This document shows positions 25,519-35,037 of a stretch of DNA of 64,000 nucleotides, in pieces (the stretch's first letter is position 1; each line of letters starts with the position of its first letter). Source of the DNA: Paraflavitalea pollutisoli (GTDB taxonomy: Bacteria; Bacteroidota; Bacteroidia; Chitinophagales; Chitinophagaceae). The notes under the pieces were generated by a model, which was not told the DNA's origin, searched no databases, and was given only the letters and a program-made list of their open reading frames with translations. The DNA is taken from assembly GCF_029360705.1 (NCBI RefSeq), contig NZ_JARKMX010000003.1, positions 1-64,000 of the forward strand. The letters are read 5' to 3'. Position numbers and translations under genes: made by a program.

Positions 25519-26598
25519 ATGGCAGAAACGATCTATCCTTACCAGCAGTTGTTTGACTTTACGAAAGCAGTATTCCAACACATTGGTTGCTCCGAAGGGG
25601 ATGCCGATATTGCTACAAAAGTGTTGTTGTCTGCCGACCTGCGGGGTGTCGATTCGCATGGGGTGGCCCGCCTTACGGGCTACGTACGCCTGTGGGAAGC
25701 CAAACGTGCCAATACACAACCCAATGTCCGCATCATTCATGAAACGCCTTCTACGGCCGTGGTGGATGGGGATGGTGGCCTGGGCCTCGTTGTAGCGCCC
25801 TTTGCGATGCAGGTCGCGATCGATAAAGCTAAACAGGTCGGTACGGGCTGGGTAAGCGTGCAAAACAGCAATCACTTCGGCATTGCCGGTTACCATGCCA
25901 TGATGGCCCTGCAACAGGATATGATCGGCATTTCGATGACCAATGCGAGTCCGCTGGTGGCACCTACCTTCTCTGTAGAGAGGCTATTGGGCACCAACCC
26001 TATCTGCGTGGCCGTGCCTGCCGGGGAAGAACCGGCTTTTGTAGCTGACCTGGCGACGACCACGGCCGCCAATGGCAAACTCGAGATATTGCAACGTAAG
26101 AATAAGGAAACGCCTGCTGGTTGGGTCCAGGATAAGGACGGGAACCCCTCTATCAATCCCCACGAACTGAAGTCGGGGGGCGCCTTGCTGCCATTGGGAG
26201 GCGATAGGGAGCACGGTAGCCATAAAGGCTATGCCTTGGGGGCTGTGGTTGATATCTTCTCGGCTGTATTGAGTGGTGCCAACTATGGGCCCTGGGTACC
26301 GCCTTTCCCGGCTTATGTGCCCATGCCGACTGAGATGCCCGGCAAAGGGATCGGTCACTTTTTTGGCGCCATGCGCGTGGATGCGTTCCGTCCGGCCGAC
26401 GATTTCAAATTGCATATGGATAAGTGGATACGCCGTTTCCGCAGTGCAAAGCCTGTAGCAGGGCAGGAGAAAGTCCTGATCCCCGGCGATCCCGAGCGGG
26501 AGATGGAAGCGGAGCGACTGCAGGACGGGATACCGCTGCTGACTGCTGTGTCGGAAGACTTGCAATCACTGGGGGCACGTTTTGGCATCAAATTGTAA
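25519..26598 (+). CDS. Ldh-family (malate/L-sulfolactate/ureidoglycolate) dehydrogenase
   Basis: A 359-residue NAD(P)-dependent oxidoreductase of the LDH2/MDH2 family, unrelated to Rossmann-type lactate dehydrogenase. Marks are LRGVDSHGVARLTGYV, AVVDGDGGLGLV, the SVQNSNHFGIAGYHAMMAL nucleotide-site stretch, LLGTNPICVAVP, DLATTTAANGK and HGSHKGYALG. The catalytic His of the DSHG motif and the HFG motif are intact. Members oxidise malate, lactate, sulfolactate, ureidoglycolate or 2,3-diketogulonate, so only the family is claimed. It is preceded by a 68-bp gap and followed by about 195 bp of non-coding DNA. Confidence 0.92.
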   Translation: MAETIYPYQQLFDFTKAVFQHIGCSEGDADIATKVLLSADLRGVDSHGVARLTGYVRLWEAKRANTQPNVRIIHETPSTAVVDGDGGLGLVVAPFAMQVAIDKAKQVGTGWVSVQNSNHFGIAGYHAMMALQQDMIGISMTNASPLVAPTFSVERLLGTNPICVAVPAGEEPAFVADLATTTAANGKLEILQRKNKETPAGWVQDKDGNPSINPHELKSGGALLPLGGDREHGSHKGYALGAVVDIFSAVLSGANYGPWVPPFPAYVPMPTEMPGKGIGHFFGAMRVDAFRPADDFKLHMDKWIRRFRSAKPVAGQEKVLIPGDPEREMEAERLQDGIPLLTAVSEDLQSLGARFGIKL

Positions 26599-26721
26599 CA
26601 AGTCGGTTTGATTGCCCACCTTGTAGATAGACTAAAGCAAGGACGATCAAATGCTTATGCAGGAAGCTGCTGGCAAGCACCTGGAAATGCTAAATACCGG
26701 CCCTGAAAAAGCAATCTCCCT

Positions 26722-26729
26722 TATCTTTG
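26722..26729 (+). promoter_or_regulatory. -7 promoter element of the aspartate kinase gene
   Basis: TATCTTTG matches TAnnTTTG exactly, 65 nt upstream of the ATG at 26795. A small perfect dyad, TCCGCCA-G-TGGCGGA (26764-26778), lies in the leader just ahead of the Shine-Dalgarno-like AGGAGA and could affect ribosome access. Confidence 0.6.
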
Positions 26730-26794
26730 CCTGCTTTTGTATTTTTTTTACCCAATAAAACACTCCGCCAGTGGCGGACCCAGGAGAGAAAACC

Positions 26795-28117
26795 ATGAAA
26801 ATTATGAAATTCGGCGGTACCTCAGTAGGTAAGCCGGAGCGTATGCATCAGGTGGCAGAATTGATCACCAAAGATGCAGAATCCAAGATCGTCGTTTTGA
26901 GTGCCCTCAGCGGTACCACCAATGCACTGGTTTCTATCGGAGATGCGATGGCTTCCGGCGACCGCGAAGCTGCCAAACAACAGATCGATAAGCTGGAAGC
27001 GCATTACCAGGCTTTCATTCTTGATCTGGTAAAAACAGATGCTGCACGTGCCAAGGCGAAAAGCATCGTTGCCGAGCATTTCGAATTTCTCACCATCATC
27101 CTCAAGATATCATTCAGCGAAGCACTGAGCAAGGACATTCTTGCCCAGGGCGAGCTGCTTTCTACCAAGCTGTTCAGCGTGTACCTCGGTGAAAAAGGCG
27201 TAGACCATGCCTTATTGCCTGCGTTGGAATTCATGAGCATCGATATTCACGATGAGCCCCAGGTGGCGGCCATCCGTGCCAAGCTGATGCCCATTCTCGA
27301 ACAACATAAAGACAAAAAGCTGTTTATCACCCAGGGATATATCTGCCGCAACGTACGTGGCGAGGTCGACAACCTGAAGCGTGGTGGCAGTGACTATACG
27401 GCGTCACTCGTTGCGGCTGCTGTCAATGCTTCTGTGTGTGAGATCTGGACAGATATCGACGGTATGCACAACAATGACCCCCGCGTAGTGAAGAAGACAC
27501 AGCCCATTGAACAGCTGAGCTTTGAAGAAGCGGCTGAGCTGGCTTACTTCGGTGCCAAGATCCTGCACCCCACCTGTATCTGGCCTGCCCAGCAACAAAA
27601 GGTGCCGGTAAAATTGCTGAATACCATGGAGCCCCAGGCAGCTGGTACTACCATCCGCCAGGAAGCAGGTTCTGTAGGCGTTAAGGCTGTTGCCGCGAAA
27701 GATGGCATCGTCGCTATCAACATCAAGAGCAGCCGTATGTTGCTGGCTTATGGTTTCCTCCGGAAGATCTTCGAAGTATTTGAGAAATACCGTACGCCTA
27801 TCGATATGATCACCACTTCGGAGGTGGCCGTTTCTGTCACCATCGACAGCGGTACGCACCTGAAGGCAATCGTGAAAGAACTGGAACCCTTTGGAACCAT
27901 CGAAGTAGAAACAGACCATACGATCATCTCTGTGGTCGGTAACGAAATTGCGCAGACACCCAACGTGCTGAGCAAACTGTTCGAAGCACTGGTACCAGTA
28001 CCCGTAAGCATGGTGAGCTATGGCGGCAGCAAGCACAACGTATCGATCCTGGTACCTTCTGCTTATAAAACCCAGACCTTGCAGTTGTTGAACAAGGGAT
28101 TGTTCAACCTCGATTAA
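26795..28117 (+). CDS. lysC: Aspartate kinase
   Basis: Catalyses ATP-dependent phosphorylation of aspartate, the first step toward Lys, Thr, Met and diaminopimelate. Residues 1-20 hold the kinase signature KIMKFGGTSVGKPERM. ILAQGELLSTKLFSVYL, GGSDYTASLVAAAV and DIDGMHNNDPRVV follow, and two ACT-type regulatory domains fill about 300-440 (GFLRKIFEVFEKYRTPIDMI; TIISVVGNEIAQTPNVLSKL). At 440 aa it is a monofunctional kinase, with no homoserine dehydrogenase part. The start at 26795 has AGGAGA 9 nt upstream; an in-frame GTG-type extension from 26771 is less likely. It is monocistronic with a terminator. Confidence 0.95.
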   Translation: MKIMKFGGTSVGKPERMHQVAELITKDAESKIVVLSALSGTTNALVSIGDAMASGDREAAKQQIDKLEAHYQAFILDLVKTDAARAKAKSIVAEHFEFLTIILKISFSEALSKDILAQGELLSTKLFSVYLGEKGVDHALLPALEFMSIDIHDEPQVAAIRAKLMPILEQHKDKKLFITQGYICRNVRGEVDNLKRGGSDYTASLVAAAVNASVCEIWTDIDGMHNNDPRVVKKTQPIEQLSFEEAAELAYFGAKILHPTCIWPAQQQKVPVKLLNTMEPQAAGTTIRQEAGSVGVKAVAAKDGIVAINIKSSRMLLAYGFLRKIFEVFEKYRTPIDMITTSEVAVSVTIDSGTHLKAIVKELEPFGTIEVETDHTIISVVGNEIAQTPNVLSKLFEALVPVPVSMVSYGGSKHNVSILVPSAYKTQTLQLLNKGLFNLD

Positions 28118-28143
28118 TAGATTGACCGGACTTTGATCCGTCT

Positions 28144-28186
28144 AAGCGTTGAAGATAGGTGCTCGCCTGCTTCAACGCTTTTTTCT
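28144..28186 (+). terminator. Intrinsic terminator after lysC
   Basis: AAGCGTTGAAG (28144-28154) pairs perfectly with CTTCAACGCTT (28170-28180) around a 15-nt loop, followed by TTTTCTTTC. Confidence 0.9.
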
Positions 28187-28386
28187 TTCATATGGGAAAA
28201 AGCGCTAAGATCAGCGCTCGGGTCCACCGTTATATTAATTATTTTATTATAGTGGGTAGGTAATTCTACCGGGTAAATGGGTAGGGATACCATATTCTTG
28301 GGCATAAACTATATCCGGCCAAACTGTTTTATTATCTTAGCCCCGATGAAACCCGGTCACCAGCCGGCAACCAGGCCCTCACAGGC

Positions 28387-29694
28387 GTGGTGCAGCCGCA
28401 CCGGTCAATTACCTTACCTTACAACAGACCATTGAGAAACTATTTTTACATTGCCTGGGTTACCCTGTTGATCGTATGTTTTGCCCCTCACCTTGTTGCA
28501 CAGGAGCGGAACCGTATTGCAGGCACAGTGATCAATGCTTCTACCAATAGCCCGATTGCCAGTGCCAGCATTTTCATCAGCGGTACTTCCAGCGGAACAG
28601 TCACCAATGCTGCCGGCCAATTTACCATCACCAACCTGCCTCCCAAAGGTTCTTATGACCTGGTGATCTCTTCGATCGGATTCAATACCATCGTATATCC
28701 TTTTAGTACCGATTCATTGCCGCTCACCTTACGGTTGTTGATGACCGCCAAAGCGACGGAGTTGGAGACTGTAACGGTAGAGCCCTGGGACCCCAATGGC
28801 TGGGCCAACTGGGGAAGGGTGTTTACGGAAAGCTTTATCGGCACCACGGCTGCCTCGGGCCAGTGCGAGATCAAGAATAAAAGCGCCGTTCGTTTCCGCT
28901 ATTCGAGGAAGACCAATACGTTGATTGCCGTGGCCGATGAACCTCTGATCATCGAGAACCGTGCCCTGGGGTACGTGGTGCGTTATCAATTGGAAGACTT
29001 CATCTACAACATGAAGGAGCGTACCCTGCTGTATATCGGGTATACGCTGTTCGAAGATATGTCGGAGAATCGCTCCCGGGTGCCGAGGCGGTGGCTGGTC
29101 AATAGAAAACATGCTTACAATGGCTCGATCATGCATTTTATGCGGGCGCTGTACAACAACAAGGTGAAAGAAGAAGGATTTGATGTACAGCGGATGGTCA
29201 AGGAGCCGAACCTGGAGAAGGAAAGAGTTAAAAAGGAATATGCCTCCTTGCTGCGCAGGAATATTGCGCCCGGCCAGCAACGCATGATCATGCGACCAGG
29301 CAGCGAAGTAAGGATCGTCAGTGATTCGAGCGCTTATTATTCCAGCATACTTCGCCAGGATGATTTTAAAGATGTCGTGAGCCCGGGTTTGTTGACGGCG
29401 GATAGTGTCATGAGCCAGCAGGATTCCAGCATCATCCTGTCTTTTCCCAACTACCTCCATATTACCTATAAGAATGGAAAAGAAGAGCAGGGTTACCTGG
29501 ATAAATATATGGAGCGCAGAAAGCCCTGGTTCCCCCGGAGTAGCCTCGTATTGTTGCAGGGCAACCCGGTGCTGGTAGAAGCCAGCGGTACCTATTTTCC
29601 ACCCCAGGAGCTCTTCTCCCTGGGTTATTGGTCCTGGAGCGAAAAGATCGCCCACCTGCTGCCGGTTGATTATAAGCCGGAAGAATTACCTTGA
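28387..29694 (+). CDS. Secreted protein with carboxypeptidase-regulatory-like domain
   Basis: A 435-residue exported protein. The likely start is GTG at 28387, giving an n-region of about 16 residues, a hydrophobic helix (FYIAWVTLLIVCFAPHLVAQ) and cleavage after VAQ. Residues 42-125 form a CarboxypepD-regulatory-like beta-sandwich (RIAGTVINASTNSPIASASI, GTVTNAAGQFTITNLP). The remaining 300 residues have no family I recognise; similar layouts occur in Bacteroidetes surface proteins. A near-consensus -7 element, TATCTTAG, is at 28333-28340. It is not a TonB receptor, because no plug or barrel is present. Confidence 0.85.
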   Translation: MVQPHRSITLPYNRPLRNYFYIAWVTLLIVCFAPHLVAQERNRIAGTVINASTNSPIASASIFISGTSSGTVTNAAGQFTITNLPPKGSYDLVISSIGFNTIVYPFSTDSLPLTLRLLMTAKATELETVTVEPWDPNGWANWGRVFTESFIGTTAASGQCEIKNKSAVRFRYSRKTNTLIAVADEPLIIENRALGYVVRYQLEDFIYNMKERTLLYIGYTLFEDMSENRSRVPRRWLVNRKHAYNGSIMHFMRALYNNKVKEEGFDVQRMVKEPNLEKERVKKEYASLLRRNIAPGQQRMIMRPGSEVRIVSDSSAYYSSILRQDDFKDVVSPGLLTADSVMSQQDSSIILSFPNYLHITYKNGKEEQGYLDKYMERRKPWFPRSSLVLLQGNPVLVEASGTYFPPQELFSLGYWSWSEKIAHLLPVDYKPEELP

Positions 29695-29753
29695 TGTACG
29701 TTTATGTCCCGATTTTCGTTGATAGGTTTTAAGAACTCCTAAATACTGTCTGC

Positions 29754-30530
29754 ATGTCTCTATTTCGCCTCCCGATCGTGCTACTGATGGCGGCTGTCGC
29801 CTTGTGTGGATGCGCCAGCAAACGCGATGTGTTGTGCAAGGTCTGGTTTTACACGTTCGATGATACCAAGACGCATACGGGAAAAGGCGACCCGGAATTG
29901 TCGCCCGTTAACTTCCTCAACCTGCAGTTTGATGGTAAGTATACGGCCGACCTGCAGGGGTTTCAGTATGGCACGTGGACGCTGAACGATGAAGCTGTTG
30001 TATTGACCGACGCCAACAAGAAGAAGCACGCTATTGTGCTGAAAGCGATAGCGCCCAATGAGATTGCCGTAGATGTGCTGCCGGGTAACAAAGATGAATC
30101 GATGTTCAAGTTCGAGGGCTCCAACAACACCTTCCCGGAGGAAGAGAATCCCTTTTCACTGGCCAATAACCAATGGCGGGTGAAGGCTACCCATAGAGAA
30201 AATGATGCGGAGATCCTGGCTCGTGTGAAGAACCATTTGAGGTATTGGGAGAAGTATTTCGCCTGGGGGCTGGAAACCAAGAAGACGACCCTCGATGTGC
30301 GCAGCTTACCCGGACCGCTCAAGATCTATGGCAATGGGTTCGAATTGCTGCCGTTTGAGCGCTGGTCGGCCGAGTGGAACGGTCATTTCTTTGATGAAGC
30401 AGATGCCTATAAAGCCTGGGAGAAGCTGCATTATTTCTTTACCTACAAGCGTATTGCCTGGGCCAAGTCGGATAACAAGTTCAAGATGTTCATCTCCGCT
30501 TTTCAACAGATGCAAAATAAAATGGATTGA
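29754..30530 (+). CDS. Hypothetical lipoprotein
   Basis: A 258-residue protein with a lipoprotein signal: hydrophobic PIVLLMAAVALCGC with a Cys near residue 20 followed by ASKRD. The mature part begins with a segment like lipocalin-type or META-like stress lipoproteins (VWFYTFDD, LQFDGKYTADLQGFQYGTWTLNDEAVVLTD), then an Asp/Glu- and Trp-rich C-terminal half. No catalytic motif is visible. The beta-rich first half suggests a ligand-binding barrel, but this is a guess. It lies 59 bp after the previous secreted protein on the same strand. Confidence 0.8.
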   Translation: MSLFRLPIVLLMAAVALCGCASKRDVLCKVWFYTFDDTKTHTGKGDPELSPVNFLNLQFDGKYTADLQGFQYGTWTLNDEAVVLTDANKKKHAIVLKAIAPNEIAVDVLPGNKDESMFKFEGSNNTFPEEENPFSLANNQWRVKATHRENDAEILARVKNHLRYWEKYFAWGLETKKTTLDVRSLPGPLKIYGNGFELLPFERWSAEWNGHFFDEADAYKAWEKLHYFFTYKRIAWAKSDNKFKMFISAFQQMQNKMD

Positions 30531-30611
30531 CCCGCCGGTCAATCCATCCTGTTATCGTTGGGTGGCGAAAACTGGCAGCCAATGATGTTTACTGGCTACT
30601 ATTGAGTGTGC

Positions 30612-31544
30612 TTACAACCACTTGTGTTTCTTCATCCAGTCGGCCAGCAGGTCCATCCATTTCACATCACTGGTATTGTTGATCATACCGAAGCCGTGAC
30701 CTCCTTTTTCATACAGGTATAATTCCGCAGGTACTTTATGCTGTTGCAAAGCGGCGTAAAACACTTCACTGTTCTTTACTACCACCGTTTTGTCGTCTTT
30801 GGCGTGTACCAGGAAGGTAGGCGGCGTCCATTTGGTTACCTGCAGTTCATTGGAGTAAGCAGTGATCTTTTCAGGCGAGGGATTAGCGCCGATCAGGTTG
30901 GTGCGGGATCCTTTGTGCGCCAGGCTGTCGGAGAAACTGATGACCGGGTAGCCCAGTATCACGAAGTCTGGCCGCACGGGAATCTTTTTAGACAGCTTCT
31001 TATAGGGTTCATTCGTCACATAGTTGTATTGGAAATGGGTGGCTACCGTAGATACGAGGTGACCGCCGGCGGAGAAGCCCATAATGCCGACTTTCTTCGG
31101 ATCGACACCCCATTCCGTAGCCCGTTGCCGTACCACGAGGATGGCCTGCTGCGCATCTTGCAGGGGACCGTATTCTTTATTGATCATGGTGCTATCGCTG
31201 GGGAGCCGGTATTTCAATACGAATGCGGTAACCCCGAGTTCATTGAACTTACGGGCCACATCAGCCCCTTCATGGCTGGCGGCGAGTATAGCATAGCCAC
31301 CACCGGGACAAACGATCACGGCTGTTCCATTGGCCTTGTCTTTGGGTGCCTCATAAACGGTGAGGGTAGGCCGTGACACATTGCTGATGCGCAGTTTGGT
31401 ATCGTTGGGGCCTACTACCGAGCTTTCTTTATCGACCGTTGGCCGGGCGTTGGGAATGGTATCGGGATACAGGGGGAAAGTGGTTTGTGCCATGGCGAAT
31501 TGTACGAGTGCGGAAAAGGATAATAGCGCGAGCGTTCGTTTCAT
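30612..31544 (-). CDS. Secreted alpha/beta hydrolase, BD-FAE/acetylxylan-esterase-like
   Basis: A 310-residue exported serine hydrolase. The signal peptide is residues 1-19 (FAMA|Q). The oxyanion motif CPGGGYAILAASHEG is at 79-93, the nucleophile Ser158 lies in MGFSAGGHL, Asp250 or Asp251 lies in VHAKDDKTV, and His283 lies in KGGHGFGM. This layout matches the dienelactone hydrolase/esterase-lipase group that includes bifunctional feruloyl/acetyl xylan esterases, which remove ester groups from plant polysaccharide. The substrate is inferred from family only. It has its own consensus promoter. Confidence 0.9.
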   Translation of the reverse strand: MKRTLALLSFSALVQFAMAQTTFPLYPDTIPNARPTVDKESSVVGPNDTKLRISNVSRPTLTVYEAPKDKANGTAVIVCPGGGYAILAASHEGADVARKFNELGVTAFVLKYRLPSDSTMINKEYGPLQDAQQAILVVRQRATEWGVDPKKVGIMGFSAGGHLVSTVATHFQYNYVTNEPYKKLSKKIPVRPDFVILGYPVISFSDSLAHKGSRTNLIGANPSPEKITAYSNELQVTKWTPPTFLVHAKDDKTVVVKNSEVFYAALQQHKVPAELYLYEKGGHGFGMINNTSDVKWMDLLADWMKKHKWL

Positions 31545-31561
31545 ATGGTGTTGTTGATGAC

Positions 31562-31569
31562 CAAATATA
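31562..31569 (-). promoter_or_regulatory. -7 promoter element of the esterase gene
   Basis: TATATTTG on the minus strand is an exact TAnnTTTG match, 17 nt upstream of the esterase ATG. Confidence 0.62.
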
Positions 31570-31796
31570 AGGCAAAACGGGGGCTTCTGCCGAATGCAGC
31601 CATAGCTTAACTACCGGGATCGATTGCGGCTCTTTGCCGTATTGTTTTGGAGTGCCGGTAAAGTGATGTGCCTGGTAACGAAACCCGCCCCGGCATTGGC
31701 TTTTCTTTTACAGAAGGATTCGTTAAATGCCGGTTGGGGCCATTGACTCATGTAACTAATGGGTATACCTTCAGGTCATACAATAAACCAGCGTTT

Positions 31797-32258
31797 ATGA
31801 AAAAGCTTTACTCCCTTTCAACCTTGTTAGTGATGCTCCTCCTGTTTACCGGTTGTAGCAAAGATATCCTCAAGCCATACGATGACCGCATTGAAGGTGT
31901 GTGGGAACTCACCGACGTGGATAAAGTAGGCTTTGGCAGTACGAACCTCGATTTTACCGGCGGGCGGTTTACGTTCTACGGTAATGGCCGCCTGGAATAT
32001 GAAGATGGTGGTGGCGGATTTTATGAAGGCCGTTGGGATATCCGCAAACGCAATATTCCCGACTGTTATGTCGACGAGTATGGTAATTCAATGTGCGATA
32101 GTCGTTTTGTACGTACCCTGTCGATGAACGTGACAGACTTTACCAACCACGATATGCGTACCGAGTTTTTTGACGAGATCGTCTTCACCGGTACCAACCG
32201 TTTCAAGGCTTACCTGTACGATGGTAACAGAACTTATGTGTTCAGGTTCAGAAGATAA
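31797..32258 (+). CDS. Hypothetical lipoprotein, lipocalin-like
   Basis: The frame is open from 31668, but the ATG at 31797 gives a clean lipoprotein: MKKLYSLSTLLVMLLLFTGC, with lipobox LFTGC and then SKDILKPYDD. The mature protein of about 134 aa starts with IEGVWELTDVDKV and alternates strands (GGRFTFYGNGRLEYEDGGGG, FYEGRWDIRKR), ending TYVFRFRR. This is typical of the small lipocalin-like lipoproteins abundant in Bacteroidetes. Two cysteines in the middle (DCYVDEYGNSMCD) may pair. No function is assigned. It stands alone between convergent or divergent neighbours. Confidence 0.83.
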   Translation: MKKLYSLSTLLVMLLLFTGCSKDILKPYDDRIEGVWELTDVDKVGFGSTNLDFTGGRFTFYGNGRLEYEDGGGGFYEGRWDIRKRNIPDCYVDEYGNSMCDSRFVRTLSMNVTDFTNHDMRTEFFDEIVFTGTNRFKAYLYDGNRTYVFRFRR

Positions 32259-32331
32259 TAAATAAGTTTATTTCGGCTGGCATGTATACAGGGTGGGGGA
32301 GCGATCCTTCGCCCTTTTTTGTTACAACGCT

Positions 32332-33465
32332 TCAGCTATATTTCTTCAACAACCCATCATACAACCCCTCTATCTGCCGGGTCATTGTCGAGGCACTGTA
32401 AGTGCTGCTGATCGTAGCGCGGGCTTCGCGGCCCAGGCGCTGGCGTAGGGCCGGGTCAGTCAGTTGTTGTATGGTTTGTGGTAAGGTTTCATCCAGTGTT
32501 TCTACGGGCAACAACAGGCCGTTTACATCGTGCCGTATCACTTCGGACGTGCCATCGACTTTAGTACCGATGATCGCCTTGCCCATGGCCATGGCCTCGA
32601 GCAAACCAATAGGCAGTCCTTCCCACAATGAGGGCAATACGAAGATGTCTGCAGCAGCCAGCACATCGGGTACATCCTGCCGGAAAGGGGCAAAGATCAC
32701 CTGGTCGGCAATACCCAATTGTTGTACCATCTCCAGGGCTTCGGCTTTCTGGTCGCCGTCGCCCACCATCAGCAGGCGCAGGGAGGGCAATTGTTTGACT
32801 GCTTTCGCAAAAGCACTGATCAGTTTCAGGGGCTGTTTCTGGTGAATGAACCGGGCTACGAAGAGCACGAGGGTTACATCCTGGGGAATTCCCAGTTCTG
32901 CACGTACCCGGTTGAAAGTGCGCTCGGGATTGAATTTTTGCAGGTCTATACCATTATTGACTACCACCGATTCAAAGCCATTGAAATAGTTCTTACCGCT
33001 TTGCTGGTTGGAAGCCGATACCGAGATATTGATGTCCGATTTGCGGGTGAGCAGCTGCTCGCCCATGACCCTTACTTTTTTGATCAGCGGGTTCTGGTCG
33101 TCGTGGAATGACCAGCCGTGAATGGTGTACACCAGGGGCAGCCGCAGCCGCTTGGTGGCCCAGAATACGTTGCTGTTGGCACGGGTGCCATGGGCATGCA
33201 CCAACTGGATCTTATTCGTCTCTATGAACGACTTTACGCGTTTCCACTTGCTGATGTCGAAGGGCTTCTCGGTATAGATCACTTCGGTCTGTATGCCCAT
33301 CGCTTTGAGCCGGTCGACCATGGGGCCGTCGGTAAAGGAAAGGACTACGGGTTCGAAACGTGTCTTGTCGAGGTTTTCGACGAGGCTGAGGAGGTGGCTT
33401 TCACCGCCGCCGATCTGCCCCTGGCGGATCGTTTCGAGGATGCGAATTTTTGGAGTCTGGATCAT
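32332..33465 (-). CDS. Glycosyltransferase family 4
   Basis: A 377-residue GT-B transferase. The N-domain has GQIGGGESHLLSLVENLD and VHAHGTRANSNVFWATKRL. The C-domain holds LLMVGDGDQKAEALEMVQQLG, IFVLPSLWEGLPIGLLEAMAMGK (the E-x7-E donor-sugar motif) and GTKVDGTSEVI. Family 4 enzymes keep donor anomer configuration and build LPS, capsule or exopolysaccharide. The donor and acceptor are not known. A near-consensus TACTTTCG element ends 8 nt before the ATG. It is not part of the large sugar cluster at 54-63 kb. Confidence 0.93.
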   Translation of the reverse strand: MIQTPKIRILETIRQGQIGGGESHLLSLVENLDKTRFEPVVLSFTDGPMVDRLKAMGIQTEVIYTEKPFDISKWKRVKSFIETNKIQLVHAHGTRANSNVFWATKRLRLPLVYTIHGWSFHDDQNPLIKKVRVMGEQLLTRKSDINISVSASNQQSGKNYFNGFESVVVNNGIDLQKFNPERTFNRVRAELGIPQDVTLVLFVARFIHQKQPLKLISAFAKAVKQLPSLRLLMVGDGDQKAEALEMVQQLGIADQVIFAPFRQDVPDVLAAADIFVLPSLWEGLPIGLLEAMAMGKAIIGTKVDGTSEVIRHDVNGLLLPVETLDETLPQTIQQLTDPALRQRLGREARATISSTYSASTMTRQIEGLYDGLLKKYS

Positions 33466-33573
33466 ATCGGGTACGAAAGTAATACAAGGGCGCAGGAATT
33501 AAAAGCCATCGGCCGAAAAGCCTCAATTACGCTATTGTTATGTTGATCGGTGGGTGGTTGTACCGCCCATGGC

Positions 33574-33602
33574 AAAAAGAAAGGGCGCCGCAGGGCGCCC
33601 TT
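33574..33602 (-). terminator. Intrinsic terminator of queA
   Basis: AAGGGCGC (33581-33588) pairs with GCGCCCTT (33595-33602). Read on the minus strand the stem is followed by TTCTTTTTGCC, and it sits 31 bp past the queA stop. Confidence 0.8.
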
Positions 33603-33632
33603 GTATCGTAACCGGAATGGTCCGGGTGCTTT

Positions 33633-34682
33633 TTAGATAACGATCATCGCATCGCCATAGCTGAAGAAGCGGTACTTGTCCTTGATGGCCTTTTTGTAGG
33701 CTTCCATGGCCAGGTCATAACCGGCAAAAGCGCAGGTCATGATCAGCAGGCTGGTCTTGGGCAGGTGCAGGTTGGTCACCAGGGCGTCGGCAATGTTGAA
33801 CTGGTAAGGCGGGTGGATGAAAATATTGGTCCAGCCTTCGGAAGGTTTCAACAGCTTCTGCGCAGTGTAAGAAGATTCCAGTGCCCGCATGGTAGTGGTA
33901 CCTACCGAGCAGATACGGTGACCGCCTTCGATCGCCTTGTTGACGATGTTACAGGCGCTCTCTTCGATGCGATAGTATTCAGCATCCATTTTGTGTTTGC
34001 TGAGGTCTTCTACCTCGATAGGGCGGAAGGTGCCGAGGCCGGTGTGGAGGGTTACTTCCGCAAAGCGGATACCCTTAATTTCCAACCTTTTGATCAGCTC
34101 GATGCTGAAGTGCAGACCAGCAGTAGGAGCCGCTACAGCGCCTTCGTGCTTGGCATATACGGTCTGGAAGCGTTCTTTATCTTCTGCTTCCGGTTTGCGC
34201 TTGATGTACTTGGGGAGGGGCGTTTCACCCAGGAATTCCAGCATCTGGCGGAACTCATCGTCGGTGCCATCCCACAGAAAACGGATGGTGCGGCCGCGGG
34301 AAGTGGTGTTGTCGATCACTTCTGCTACCAGTTCGTCGTTCTCTCCAAAGTAAAGTTTATTGCCTACACGGATCTTACGGGCAGGATCAACGATCACATC
34401 CCATAATCTATTGGGCTTGTTCAGTTCTCTCAACAGGAATACTTCGATCTTGGCACCGGTCTTTTCCTTGCGGCCGTACATACGGGCAGGGAATACTTTG
34501 GTGTTGTTGACAACAAACACGTCTTTGTCGTCGAAGTAATCCATGATATCACGGAAATGTTTGTTCTCGATGTTGCCGGTCTTGCGATGAACCACCATCA
34601 GGCGGGCATCTTCGCGTTTCTTCGTAGGGTGTTGGGCGATTAAATTGAGTGGCAGATCAAACCTGAACTGTGACAGTTTCAT
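33633..34682 (-). CDS. queA: S-adenosylmethionine:tRNA ribosyltransferase-isomerase
   Basis: Moves the ribosyl group of S-adenosylmethionine to 7-aminomethyl-7-deazaguanine in tRNA, making epoxyqueuosine at the wobble position of Asn, Asp, His and Tyr tRNAs. [20 protein letters not shown] at the start, [45 protein letters not shown] and [13 protein letters not shown] are the QueA marks. The upstream Met at 34718 only adds [12 protein letters not shown], so the start at 34682 is chosen (349 aa, normal length). The gene is monocistronic and ends in an intrinsic terminator. Confidence 0.96.
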   Translation of the reverse strand: MKLSQFRFDLPLNLIAQHPTKKREDARLMVVHRKTGNIENKHFRDIMDYFDDKDVFVVNNTKVFPARMYGRKEKTGAKIEVFLLRELNKPNRLWDVIVDPARKIRVGNKLYFGENDELVAEVIDNTTSRGRTIRFLWDGTDDEFRQMLEFLGETPLPKYIKRKPEAEDKERFQTVYAKHEGAVAAPTAGLHFSIELIKRLEIKGIRFAEVTLHTGLGTFRPIEVEDLSKHKMDAEYYRIEESACNIVNKAIEGGHRICSVGTTTMRALESSYTAQKLLKPSEGWTNIFIHPPYQFNIADALVTNLHLPKTSLLIMTCAFAGYDLAMEAYKKAIKDKYRFFSYGDAMIVI

Positions 34683-35037
34683 GTGAATTATAACAATTTT
34701 ATTACGGTAGGTAGCCACATGATACCAAGCTGTGAAGTAAGAGCGGGTACATCGCGAAGATTGCTCCGGACAAACCAGGTCTTACGGCACCAGGTTTGAT
34801 AGCATGTCAGGCATAATTTTCAAGCGGGCGAAGGTAGCAAATAAAGGCCATAAGAAAAAATAAAGAAAAAAGTCGCGGCATAAATGCCCCATTTCTCACA
34901 AAATGGCGTTTAACTAAAAGAAAATCAGCAAATATTTTATGCTCTCGGCCATTTTTAGCATCTTCCCTACAAACCGCCGCACCGGTTATCATGCCACCTT
35001 TTACCTGCCCGGCGCTTCTGTAAACCCATCCATTAGT
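34683..35037. other. Divergent intergenic region, queA / TraB-like gene
   Basis: About 355 bp between two divergent genes. It should hold both promoters. A 7/8 match to the -7 element (TAAAATTG on the minus strand) lies just upstream of queA; no clean match is seen for the plus-strand gene. An A-rich stretch (about 34853-34874) and a loose dyad with AAACC/GGTTT arms near 34770-34800 are the only structures noted. No ORF with family content was found. Confidence 0.45.

Noticed and set aside
28729-29655. A 308-codon minus-strand frame
   Set aside because: Antisense of the secreted CarboxypepD-reg protein; no motif.
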